Positions 6,337 to 13,946 of a stretch of 21,470 nt of DNA are shown here, piece by piece. Made by a program: the position numbers and the translations under genes. The stretch spans positions 1 to 21,470 of the forward strand of contig CAYPUG010000038.1 in assembly GCA_964413905.1 (NCBI GenBank), written 5' to 3'. The stretch's first letter is position 1. Each line of letters opens with the position of its first letter. A model generated the notes under the pieces. That model saw nothing but the letters and a program-made list of their open reading frames with translations, did no database searches and was not told the DNA's origin. This DNA comes from CAYPUG01 sp964413905. Its GTDB lineage: Bacteria; Chloroflexota; Anaerolineae; JAADDB01.

Positions 6337-7791
6337 ATGCGCGTGTTGCTTGCCAGTCCGGAAAGCAAGGTTTGGAGTTCAAGAAAACATATTCCGTTGG
6401 GCCTGGGATACCTGGCCGCGGTGCTGCGCGAGGCGGGCCACGAGCCCATGATTTACGATGCCGCGGTGGAGGATGTGCCCATTACGTATTACATGGACCA
6501 GGCCATCGAGGAAGGCCGCCCCTTTGGCATGGTGGGCATTACGGCCACCACCCCACTCATTGAAGAGGCGTGGGACATGGCCTTCGAGGTCAAGCGGCGT
6601 TACAACGTGTGGACCATTCTTGGGGGGCCGCACCTGACCATCATGCCTATGGAGACCATGGAGAAGAAGCCCTGGGTGGACTTTGTGTTCCGGGGGGAGG
6701 CCGAGGAGGGCCTGGTGGATCTGGTGGACGCGCTGGACGCGGGCCGGGATTACGGTGGTATCCCCGGCCTCTTCTTCCGACACGGCGAGGAAATTATCCC
6801 TTCCCACGAGTCCCCCATCATCCAGGACCTGGACAGCCTGCCTTTTCCCGCTCACGACCTGTTCAAAATCGAACGCTACACCAACCTCCAGCCCCTCACC
6901 GATGGGCTGGACCCCCACGCGCGTGCTTACACCATTCTCACCAGCCGGGGGTGCCCCTACCGCTGTACCTTCTGTTCCAAGCCGGTGACCGGTAATACCT
7001 GGCGCGGGCGCTCCGTGGAGAACGTCATCGCGGAATGGCGTTGGCTGGTCCGCGACTTGGGCGCCACCGAAATTGGCGTGACCGACGACATCTGGAATTT
7101 GAAGTTGGACCGGGCCAAGGCCATCTGTCGGCGGCTCATCGAGGAGGATTTGAACACTGTACCTTGGATCACCGTTCACGGCATGAAGGTCAATCACACG
7201 GACTTGGAACTCTTCCAACTGATGAAGGCCGCGGGGTGCAAGCGCGTGGGCTTTGGCGTGGAAAGCGGGGATGACTGGATTTTGAAGAACGTGATCCGCA
7301 AGAGTCAAACTGTGGACATGGTGCGGGAGGTGTTTCGCAACGCGAAAGCTGCGGGCCTTCAGACTATGGGCTTCTTCATCTTTGGCATGCCCTATGAGAC
7401 CGAGGAGACGATGGAGAAGACCATCCAACTCGCGCTGGAGTTGGATCCGGATCTGGCAAATTTCATGCTGGCCGCGCCCTTCCCGGGCACCGAGATGTAC
7501 GATCTCATCTTGCGGGAAGGCCGGATCTTCGCCCAGGATTGGCACGATTACGCGATTCACGAGGAGAAGGCCCGCTTCATCATGCCCGGCTACGATCCGG
7601 AACTGGTAGAACGCAAGTGGCGGGAAGCGTACCGGCGCTTCTACCTGTACCGGCCCAAACGGCTTCTTCAAAAACTGACTCATAAGGACCTGTGGCTGAA
7701 CCTACCCGATACACTTCGTAATGCCCGTCGGTTCTTTTTCGGGGAGAAAAAGAAGGAATCGCGCACGCCTAAAGTGGCTCCGACCGGGTAG
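6337..7791 (+). CDS. B12-binding-domain radical SAM protein (paralogue of the first)
   Basis: Radical SAM enzyme of 484 residues with an N-terminal cobalamin-binding-like domain (MRVLLASP, GGPH at 96-99, RGEAEEG) and C206-x3-C210-x2-C213 (TSRGCPYRCTFC). It is clearly related to the product at 412-1905: both share DLDSLP-PA-LFK, RYTNLQP-TD, DLGA-EIGV-DD, ETMEKTIQ and an AYRRFY-RPK tail. ATG 6337 has AAAGGAG (6321-6327) 9 nt upstream; an earlier in-frame GTG at 6298 would add 13 residues unlike the family start. Its DNA is visibly GC-richer than the first gene (43 of 60 versus 34 of 60 G+C in the stretches coding for the shared PLGLGYLAAV and HLGLAYLGAV regions). It is converged on by the FAD oxidoreductase gene 19 nt away. 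Substrate unknown. Confidence 0.88.
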   Translation: MRVLLASPESKVWSSRKHIPLGLGYLAAVLREAGHEPMIYDAAVEDVPITYYMDQAIEEGRPFGMVGITATTPLIEEAWDMAFEVKRRYNVWTILGGPHLTIMPMETMEKKPWVDFVFRGEAEEGLVDLVDALDAGRDYGGIPGLFFRHGEEIIPSHESPIIQDLDSLPFPAHDLFKIERYTNLQPLTDGLDPHARAYTILTSRGCPYRCTFCSKPVTGNTWRGRSVENVIAEWRWLVRDLGATEIGVTDDIWNLKLDRAKAICRRLIEEDLNTVPWITVHGMKVNHTDLELFQLMKAAGCKRVGFGVESGDDWILKNVIRKSQTVDMVREVFRNAKAAGLQTMGFFIFGMPYETEETMEKTIQLALELDPDLANFMLAAPFPGTEMYDLILREGRIFAQDWHDYAIHEEKARFIMPGYDPELVERKWREAYRRFYLYRPKRLLQKLTHKDLWLNLPDTLRNARRFFFGEKKKESRTPKVAPTG

Positions 7792-7810
7792 GGTGCCTTC
7801 TCATCCCTCC

Positions 7811-9067
7811 TTAATCCTCTACCCACACCTCCACCGGCGCGTCGCCTCCTAGGTCTACTCGCAAAACCCATTCTCCGGGAAAGTGGAGGATCCGATTAGG
7901 CTGTAAGTGGCGGAACGGCCGAGTGTATAACATCCGCCGTCCTTGGCGAATACGTAACACCCCTTTATCCATAAACGTCTGTAGCCAGAAAGAAAAACGC
8001 GGCGTGGGTTGCCCTCCGGCTAGAGAAGTAATGCTATTAGGGAACACCCAACGGATAGGGGGTTGTGCGATGACAGGCACACGGGCCTCGGGCCATGTTT
8101 GGCGTTCCAAGAACTGATGCACGTATTGTGCCGCGGCTCGCCCCTCTAGTGCACTTCGGGATGCAGTTTCCGCCCCGCGCAGCAAGTTCCCCGCGGCAAA
8201 AATCCCCCGCCGCGATGCGTGAAATCCCCCATCTACCTGGGGCCCCAACGTTCCCGGGTCAATGATCAGCTCTCCGCTACGGGCTACCTCATTTTCTGGA
8301 ATCCAGTCCCCCGTGAACACTACCGTATCGCATGGGATTACAGAACGATGGCCGGTTGTTATGTTCTCCACCTCTACACCTTCTACTCGACGGAGGCCTG
8401 AAATGCGGACTACTCGGGTGGATGTGTACAGGGGGGTAGAACGCCACATATTCATCAGGGCCCAGCGCGCCAGAGAGTACGGGAAATAAATTTGATGGCG
8501 TGGTAGATCTGTCACCATCGCGACGACTTTCACCCCCGCGCCTTGCAATGTCATCCATGCGGACAAACTCACCGCTTCCGCTCCCACAATGACTGCCTGG
8601 GTCCCCACCGGCAGATGACGTTCATAGACAAAACGTTGCAACGCGCCTGTGGTGAACACGCCATGCGGTCGGGTGCCGGGCACCAATCGGGCTGAACGTG
8701 GGCGTTCGCGTACGCCTGTAGATAAGAGGATGGCTTGAGCTGTGATGACTCCCGTTCCTTGAGGGCTGGTAAACGTCAATGCACGTTCGCTGTCCCATCC
8801 GGTGATGGTAGTACTCGTATGAATCTCTACTCCATGTGCACGGGCTAGGCTCACATATCGACGTGCATACCCCGGTCCTGACAATATGCGGTGTAGATCT
8901 TGCAGGCCGAACCCTGTATGATGACATAGACGAGGCATTCCGCCGGGTTCCGGTTCTCTCTCTACGACCATCACGCGTTCTACGCCTCGTCGTTTTAATT
9001 CAATCGCGGTGGCCAGTCCTGCCGGTCCCGCGCCTACAATGAGTACATCTGTCTCTACGGTCATCAT
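7811..9067 (-). CDS. NAD(P)/FAD-dependent oxidoreductase, partner of the GlpA-like dehydrogenase
   Basis: Flavoprotein of 418 residues. The N-terminal FAD motif GAGPAG is at 12-17, with GGMPRLCHHTGFGL around C48 and LSTGVRERPR, which are family blocks. FAAGNLL near the C-terminus contacts FAD. This family usually lies beside GlpA-like FAD dehydrogenases and a small DUF1667 protein in Thermotogae and Clostridia, where it is thought to pass electrons from glycerol-3-phosphate to NAD or another acceptor. Here it is the last gene of the operon, 11 nt after the GlpA-like gene, and no DUF1667 gene follows. The second Rossmann motif reads GAEAVS (162-167) rather than GxGxxG, so NAD(P)H use is doubtful. 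ATG 9067 or the adjacent ATG 9064 may be used. Confidence 0.82.
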   Translation of the reverse strand: MMTVETDVLIVGAGPAGLATAIELKRRGVERVMVVEREPEPGGMPRLCHHTGFGLQDLHRILSGPGYARRYVSLARAHGVEIHTSTTITGWDSERALTFTSPQGTGVITAQAILLSTGVRERPRSARLVPGTRPHGVFTTGALQRFVYERHLPVGTQAVIVGAEAVSLSAWMTLQGAGVKVVAMVTDLPRHQIYFPYSLARWALMNMWRSTPLYTSTRVVRISGLRRVEGVEVENITTGHRSVIPCDTVVFTGDWIPENEVARSGELIIDPGTLGPQVDGGFHASRRGIFAAGNLLRGAETASRSALEGRAAAQYVHQFLERQTWPEARVPVIAQPPIRWVFPNSITSLAGGQPTPRFSFWLQTFMDKGVLRIRQGRRMLYTRPFRHLQPNRILHFPGEWVLRVDLGGDAPVEVWVED

Positions 9068-9078
9068 CTGGATCCCTC

Positions 9079-10512
9079 TTACCGTGCGGTGTGTGTTTTT
9101 CTTTCATCATCCAACGCCAGAAGGAATTTCGGGTCTTGGCCTGTTTCCCGGGCCAGGATGTCTACAATGTGCGCCCGGCAGTTAAACCCCTGACAACGCC
9201 CCTGCATGGCCCGGGTTCGTCGACGAAGCCCGTCTAGCGTGCGCGCGGGGATGGGGCTGTGGATGGCGTCCAAAATTTCGCCCAACGTCACCTTTTCGCA
9301 GTGGCATACGATGCGGCCGTAATCAGGATTGCGTGCGATAAGGTCATCCCGCTGATAGGGACGGGGTGCGGCCGCACCGATGTAAGGCATGTGCACAGGG
9401 CGGAATTCTCTTTTCTCTCGCAGGGCGAGTCCTGCATCTGCAAGTAAATCTCGCACGTACTCCGCGATTCCCATGGCTGCAGATACCCCCGTGGAGCGAA
9501 TACCTCCCACGCACACGTATCCCTGATCCTTGTGCAGGCGAATCTGATAATCAGAATGTTCTGTCGCGGCTCGCAGCCCTGCGTACGTTGCGGTCACTTC
9601 CTCATTAAGTAGGGCTGGCAGAATGGCTTTTCCCTTTGCCAGGAGTGTACGGAGCCCTTGCTCACTGGTAGCCGTGTTTGTTTTGTCGTCTAAGTCCTCC
9701 GCGGTGGGGCCCAAGAGCACGTTGCCGAACACCGTGGGACTGATAAGCACCCCCTTCGTGATAGGGGTGGGGACGGGGAGGATGATGTGGTTGATAAGGG
9801 AGCGGGCAAATTTGTCAAATACGATTAGTTCTCCCCGCCGGGGTGTAACCGTAAAATCATGATGACCGAGCATATGATCAATCTCATCAGAGTAGAGCCC
9901 GGCCGCGTTCACTAGATAACGGGCACGCACCGAGCCGCTGGGCCCGTCTATCCGTTTGGTGCCGTCCGGCAGCACGTGTACCTGCTGCACCGGGAAGTTA
10001 AGGCGTAAGTTTGCGCCGTTAATGACGGCCTGGGTCGCGAACGCGATAGAGAGGGTAAAGGGGCAGATAATGGACTCCCCGGGTACGAGGAGCCCTCCCC
10101 ATGCGCCCGAATGCAAGTTGGGCTCCAATTGGTAAACTTCCTCCGGGGAGAGAATACGCACATCGGTGACCCCGTTCTTAAACGCGCGTTCCTGGAGCGA
10201 GGGGAGAATATGCTTCTGTTCCTCAGTCCACGCGACCAGCAGCCCACCCAGACGTTCTACGGGGATGCCTGCTTCGGGCACGAATTTCTCCATGAGTGCG
10301 TAGGATCTTCGAAGTAATCGGGCTTCCAGAGTGCCGTTTTTCGCATCGAATCCGGTATGCCAGATTGCAGTATTGGCTTTGGTGGTGCCCATCCCCACGT
10401 CGGGGTTCGCTTCTAAAAGGACAATGGAAAGATGATACCGGGCCAGTTCCCGAGCAATAGCCGACCCTACAACACCTGCCCCAATGATAGCGACATCGTA
10501 TACACCGGGCAT
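9079..10512 (-). CDS. GlpA-like FAD-dependent glycerol-3-phosphate dehydrogenase with BFD-like [2Fe-2S] domain
   Basis: Likely oxidises sn-glycerol-3-phosphate to dihydroxyacetone phosphate and reduces FAD; predicted cytoplasmic or loosely membrane-bound. The 477-residue protein has a DAO-type FAD domain (YDVAIIGAGVVGSAIAREL at the start, NAAGLYSD in the middle, GGIRSTGVSAAMGIAEYV late). It also has a C-terminal BFD-like iron-sulfur domain with C403, C405, C440 and C445 (CHCEKVTLGEIL, CQGFNC). ATG 10512 has GGGAGG (10527-10522) 9 nt upstream; the TTG at 10518 would be too close. It lies 15 nt after the GntR gene and 11 nt before the second flavoprotein. The nearby GpdQ-like enzyme supports a glycerol-3-phosphate substrate, but 2-hydroxyacid oxidases of the LhgO group share this fold. 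Confidence 0.82.
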   Translation of the reverse strand: MPGVYDVAIIGAGVVGSAIARELARYHLSIVLLEANPDVGMGTTKANTAIWHTGFDAKNGTLEARLLRRSYALMEKFVPEAGIPVERLGGLLVAWTEEQKHILPSLQERAFKNGVTDVRILSPEEVYQLEPNLHSGAWGGLLVPGESIICPFTLSIAFATQAVINGANLRLNFPVQQVHVLPDGTKRIDGPSGSVRARYLVNAAGLYSDEIDHMLGHHDFTVTPRRGELIVFDKFARSLINHIILPVPTPITKGVLISPTVFGNVLLGPTAEDLDDKTNTATSEQGLRTLLAKGKAILPALLNEEVTATYAGLRAATEHSDYQIRLHKDQGYVCVGGIRSTGVSAAMGIAEYVRDLLADAGLALREKREFRPVHMPYIGAAAPRPYQRDDLIARNPDYGRIVCHCEKVTLGEILDAIHSPIPARTLDGLRRRTRAMQGRCQGFNCRAHIVDILARETGQDPKFLLALDDERKTHTAR

Positions 10513-10527
10513 AAGCAAAGGCCTCCC

Positions 10528-11325
10528 TTAAGAACAAGGTCGCATAGAATCTAACGCGTTGTGAGGTATCTGGCCGATGGAAGATGCCCCCGCTTTTACT
10601 GTGCGCGCGGTGAAGATAATGCGATCTCCTCGGTAGATGTCCTGGGCGTACTCAAAGGGGGTACCGTCCTCGGTCATGGCACAGCGACGAATTTCCAGGA
10701 TGGGCAAATCCAAGTGGACGCCCATTATCTCCGCCCACTCCTCATTCAGTAAAGAGATCTCCAATTCCTGAAAGGATTGGGCGGGTTCTACGCCGAAGTA
10801 CTTTTTCAAAATGCCGTAGATGGAATCGGTCAGGTTGAAGTCCAATAGATCTGGAAAAAGACGCACGGGGAAGAAGGAATTCTCTAAAGCAATGGGTTCC
10901 TCATCCGCAGTGCGTAAGCGGACAATGTGGTACACTTCATCTTCATTTTCCAACTTGAGTACCCGAAGGATATGTTGGGGCAGCGTGTGGGCCGGGATCA
11001 CCTCGGCTGTAATAATCTTCGCTCCTGGGGTAATGCCGGCTTGCTGGAGTTGTTGATGAAGTCCGTGGGGTGAACTCAAATCAAAGCGTATCTTAGGTTG
11101 GGAGACAAAGACCCCGGAACGGTTACGTCGTGAGACCAATCCCCGTTGCATCAGGAGGTTAATCGCGGCCCGGGCCGTCATTCGAGAGATGCCAAATCGT
11201 TCGGCCAGTTCCCGTTCCGACGGAATTCGGGAATTGGGAGGACGGGTACCCGTTTTGATCTCTTCAGCAATCTGATTGGCGATTTGGCGATATACCGGCA
11301 AAGATGTGGATTTGTGGGCAAGCAT
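10528..11325 (-). CDS. GntR-family (HutC/UTRA) transcriptional regulator
   Basis: Cytoplasmic repressor-type DNA-binding protein of 265 residues. Residues about 8-75 form the GntR winged helix (VYRQIANQIAEEI, PSERELAERFGISRMTARAAI, GLVSRRNRSGVFV). Residues about 95-260 match the UTRA ligand-binding domain (VYHIVRLR, ENSFFP, PILEIRR, ALEN and YAQDIYRGDR blocks). It probably controls the transporter and dehydrogenase genes in response to a phosphorylated ligand such as glycerol-3-phosphate or a glycerophosphodiester, but the ligand is inferred from context only. It has its own promoter with a palindrome over the -10 box (11348-11366), which suggests autoregulation. TGGTAYA repeats at the head of the operon (16630-16678) are its likely main operators. 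Confidence 0.88.
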   Translation of the reverse strand: MLAHKSTSLPVYRQIANQIAEEIKTGTRPPNSRIPSERELAERFGISRMTARAAINLLMQRGLVSRRNRSGVFVSQPKIRFDLSSPHGLHQQLQQAGITPGAKIITAEVIPAHTLPQHILRVLKLENEDEVYHIVRLRTADEEPIALENSFFPVRLFPDLLDFNLTDSIYGILKKYFGVEPAQSFQELEISLLNEEWAEIMGVHLDLPILEIRRCAMTEDGTPFEYAQDIYRGDRIIFTARTVKAGASSIGQIPHNALDSMRPCS

Positions 11326-11347
11326 AGTAGACCTTTCTCCTCGCGGG

Positions 11348-11366
11348 TTTGTTCTATTATAACAAA
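11348..11366 (-). promoter_or_regulatory. Extended -10 promoter with overlapping palindromic operator, upstream of the GntR gene
   Basis: The 19-bp sequence TTTGTTCTATTATAACAAA is a palindrome with one mismatched pair. On the minus strand it contains TGTTATAAT, an extended -10 box with TATAAT at 11361-11356. The start would lie about 20 nt before the ATG at 11325. No clear -35 box is present. A repressor here would block the polymerase directly. Confidence 0.55.
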
Positions 11367-11396
11367 GTCCCGGGTACGTGGCTTATGGCTCTTTTG

Positions 11397-12209
11397 TCAG
11401 TCACTCAGCACCTCCGCAAAAGGATACGATACCTCCGGTCCTCGTACTGGCACGGTAAAGGTGATGAGATGCTGCTCTTGGGACCAGTAGTGGAGTTGAA
11501 AGGCCGGATCGTCCAAAATGTACTCGGATGGGTGTTCTAAGGTGAGATCCAAGGTGAGACGCATACCCATGCTGGGCGCTGTACTCACACTTACCCCCTG
11601 CCATTGGGTCAGTGCGGCCAGGTGAATGTGTCCGGCTAAGATGCGCACCACTTGGGGATGTTTCCCCACGACTTGCCAGAACCGGTCCATGCCCTCGAAA
11701 CCATCGATATCTGTTTCTGGCACATGAAAGCGCACCGGTGGGTGATGCATGAAAATGACTGTGGGCTGATCTGGTCGCTCGCTCAGACGCCGATCTAGCC
11801 AAGCGGCCCGCTCCTCACAAATTTCCCCACCCGGCGCGCCCGGCACTGTAGTGTCCACGGTGATTAGCCGCAACTCCGAGCCTTCGATGACATAATTAAT
11901 GAATTCTCGGCTTTCCGTTGGACACGCGGTAGGCCCAAACACGTTTATCAGCACATCGCGGCGGTCGTGGTTGCCCGGGATCACGTAAAAGGGCGCGCGC
12001 AAATTTAGGAGGATGGAGGCTGCACGCTCCATTGCCTCTTGAGTACCGTGATTAGTGATATCTCCCGTTACCAGGACTAGGTTGGGTTGAGGGACCAGTC
12101 TGTTGATATGGTCCACACATCGGATTAGATTTTCCGCCATTGGTGCGATGCCGAACGTCTTCCGGCCCCAACCTTCGATGTGTGTATCGCTAATGTGTGC
12201 AATGAGCAT
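11397..12209 (-). CDS. GpdQ-like metallophosphoesterase (glycerophosphodiesterase)
   Basis: Probably hydrolyses glycerophosphodiesters to glycerol-3-phosphate and an alcohol, using a two-metal centre in the cytoplasm. The 270-residue protein carries the calcineurin-like motifs D8-x-H10, GD at 49-50, GNHD at 79-82, HH at 155-156 and GHIH at 193-196. From memory, the metal ligands of Enterobacter GpdQ are D8, H10, D50, N80, H156, H195 and H197, so ligand spacing agrees almost residue for residue (H194 and H196 here). Blocks such as MLIAHISDTH and VIFMHHPP also match GpdQ. A cyclic-AMP phosphodiesterase (CpdA) is the alternative within the same class. The gene starts 15 nt after the second permease with GGAGG before the ATG, and the dehydrogenase downstream would use its product. 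Confidence 0.82.
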   Translation of the reverse strand: MLIAHISDTHIEGWGRKTFGIAPMAENLIRCVDHINRLVPQPNLVLVTGDITNHGTQEAMERAASILLNLRAPFYVIPGNHDRRDVLINVFGPTACPTESREFINYVIEGSELRLITVDTTVPGAPGGEICEERAAWLDRRLSERPDQPTVIFMHHPPVRFHVPETDIDGFEGMDRFWQVVGKHPQVVRILAGHIHLAALTQWQGVSVSTAPSMGMRLTLDLTLEHPSEYILDDPAFQLHYWSQEQHLITFTVPVRGPEVSYPFAEVLSD

Positions 12210-12224
12210 GATGCCTCCGCGATG

Positions 12225-13082
12225 TTACTCTCGGTTGGACAGCGCGAATCCAATGAGGCCCAGAATACCGGTGGAGACCATAAGTACAACGCTGACCGCG
12301 TTGATTTCCGGTGTGATGCCAAAGCGTAAGCGAGAGTATAAGAGAATGGGTACAGTGGGTTCGGATCCGATCAGAAAGTATGTGGTATTAAAGTTCTGGA
12401 AAGAGAAAAGAAACCCGATGATGGCCGCGCCTAAGATAGCCGGCAAGAGAAAGCGCATGGTCACGCTCATAATCGCGGCCCAGCGGCTCGCACCCAGGTC
12501 CATAGCGGCTTCTTCCAGGGCAATGTCGAACTTTTTCAACCGCGCGGTGATGACCAGTGTAGTTGTTGTGGCCACGAAGCTCACTTGGCCCAAGATGACC
12601 AGAAACAGCCCTGGGCGAAGGAACGTGCCCGCCCCTGGACCTAATGCCTCGTCCAGCGCGTTGGCTATAGCATAGGAAAACGCGAGAATGGACGTGCCTA
12701 ACACCACACCGGGGACTACCAAGGGCCCCAGCATGAGCATGTAAAAGAACCCTTTACCGATGAACCGTTCTCGCACAAACAGGAACGCGTTGTTGATTCC
12801 CAAAACAACCGAGATTAGCGTTACCGCTACAGCCACCTTCAAACTGGTAGCGATAGAGAGGAGCATGCGGCGGTCATCCAGTAGGCCTACTCGATCAGGG
12901 CGGCTGGATTTGAACCAATCCAGTGTAAACCCCTGCCAGGGAAAGGAAGCAGATGGGTTATCGTTGAAGGCCAGGATGGTCACGATAATCAATGGCCCCA
13001 AAGTATATAATAGGACCAAGAAAATGTAGCCGTAGCCCAAGAGCAACCGGATGGTCCGAGTTCTGCCCGTTGCTGTGTACAT
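12225..13082 (-). CDS. ABC transporter permease, PotC-like
   Basis: Inner-membrane channel subunit of 285 residues for the importer encoded by this operon. About six hydrophobic helices are visible, the first at LLLGYGYIFLVLLYTLGPLIIV. The EAA loop that docks on the ATPase reads EEAAMDLGASRWAAI with the conserved downstream LP. The ATG at 13082 directly follows the stop of the other permease (TAA then ATG), with the ribosome site GGAGG inside the end of that gene, so the two are translationally coupled. Similar to PotC and to PhnV/AfuB-type permeases; substrate cannot be told from this subunit. Confidence 0.88.
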   Translation of the reverse strand: MYTATGRTRTIRLLLGYGYIFLVLLYTLGPLIIVTILAFNDNPSASFPWQGFTLDWFKSSRPDRVGLLDDRRMLLSIATSLKVAVAVTLISVVLGINNAFLFVRERFIGKGFFYMLMLGPLVVPGVVLGTSILAFSYAIANALDEALGPGAGTFLRPGLFLVILGQVSFVATTTTLVITARLKKFDIALEEAAMDLGASRWAAIMSVTMRFLLPAILGAAIIGFLFSFQNFNTTYFLIGSEPTVPILLYSRLRFGITPEINAVSVVLMVSTGILGLIGFALSNRE

Positions 13083-13934
13083 TTACATTGCCTCCGATAT
13101 ATCTTGCCCGGTGATTTTCAGGAGGGCCCATACAAACAATACAGAAAACGTGAGCAAGATAACGCTGAAGGCCGCTCCCTGGTGTTGGTTGAATCGCACA
13201 ATGAATTGATTGTAAATATTCTCCGTGAACCAGAGGCTATTCTTGCCGCCCAACAGGGTCACGGTCACGTAATTTCCTAGGACAAGCATGAAGACCATGA
13301 TACTGCCTACCATAATGCCTGGAGCGGAGTGGGGAATGACGATTTCCCTCATCGTGGACCAAAAATTACCTCCTAAATCGTAGGACGCTTCGATGAGGCT
13401 GTCGTCTAAAGTCTCCAAGGAATTGAGGATGGGGATAACCATGAAAAGAAGGGAGGTGTACACCAGCCCCACCATAATGGTCCAATTATGGTAGAGGAAC
13501 TCGATGTTGTGGCGAGTGATGCCGAGAGCCCGCAGGGTATAACTGAGAATGCCCGTTTCTCTAAAAATGACCATCCACGTAAAGGCCTGAATCAACTCGG
13601 AGACCCAGTAAGGGAGGATGATGGCGATGACAACCAAGGCTTTGGCCCGTTCACTTAGAACTTTGGTGACTACAAACGCGGCGGGGAATGCAATGGCTAG
13701 CGTCACCAGAGTGGTGAGGATGGAATACTCGACGGTATGGATGAACACGCCTCTATAAAGGGGATTGGTGAAGAAGGTGGCGTAGTTCTTTAGGGTAAAC
13801 GCGCCGGTGTACCGGTCCTGGAAGGAGAGAAGGAATAATTTAATGTGCGGCAGCACAAATAACAATCCTATCCACAGGAGCATGGGAAGGAGCAAGAGCC
13901 ATAAAGCGCCCGTTCGTTTCAGTCTGGCCTGCAT
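13083..13934 (-). CDS. ABC transporter permease, PotB-like
   Basis: Inner-membrane channel subunit of 283 residues, partner of the permease at 12225-13082. A first helix (LWLLLLPMLLWIGLLFVLP) is followed by about five more, and the EAA loop reads EASYDLGGNFWSTM with a following IPHSAPG. The start at 13934 is 12 nt after the ATPase stop, and the AAGGAGG ribosome site uses the last bases of that stop codon. It would form the heterodimeric channel with the other permease and receive substrate from the lipoprotein at 15232-16404. Confidence 0.88.
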   Translation of the reverse strand: MQARLKRTGALWLLLLPMLLWIGLLFVLPHIKLFLLSFQDRYTGAFTLKNYATFFTNPLYRGVFIHTVEYSILTTLVTLAIAFPAAFVVTKVLSERAKALVVIAIILPYWVSELIQAFTWMVIFRETGILSYTLRALGITRHNIEFLYHNWTIMVGLVYTSLLFMVIPILNSLETLDDSLIEASYDLGGNFWSTMREIVIPHSAPGIMVGSIMVFMLVLGNYVTVTLLGGKNSLWFTENIYNQFIVRFNQHQGAAFSVILLTFSVLFVWALLKITGQDISEAM

Positions 13935-13946
13935 GATGTGTCCTCC

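Noticed and set aside
6379..7683. 434-codon open frame antisense to the fifth radical SAM gene
   Set aside because: The sense strand encodes a full radical SAM protein with all motifs; long antisense frames are expected in GC-rich coding DNA.
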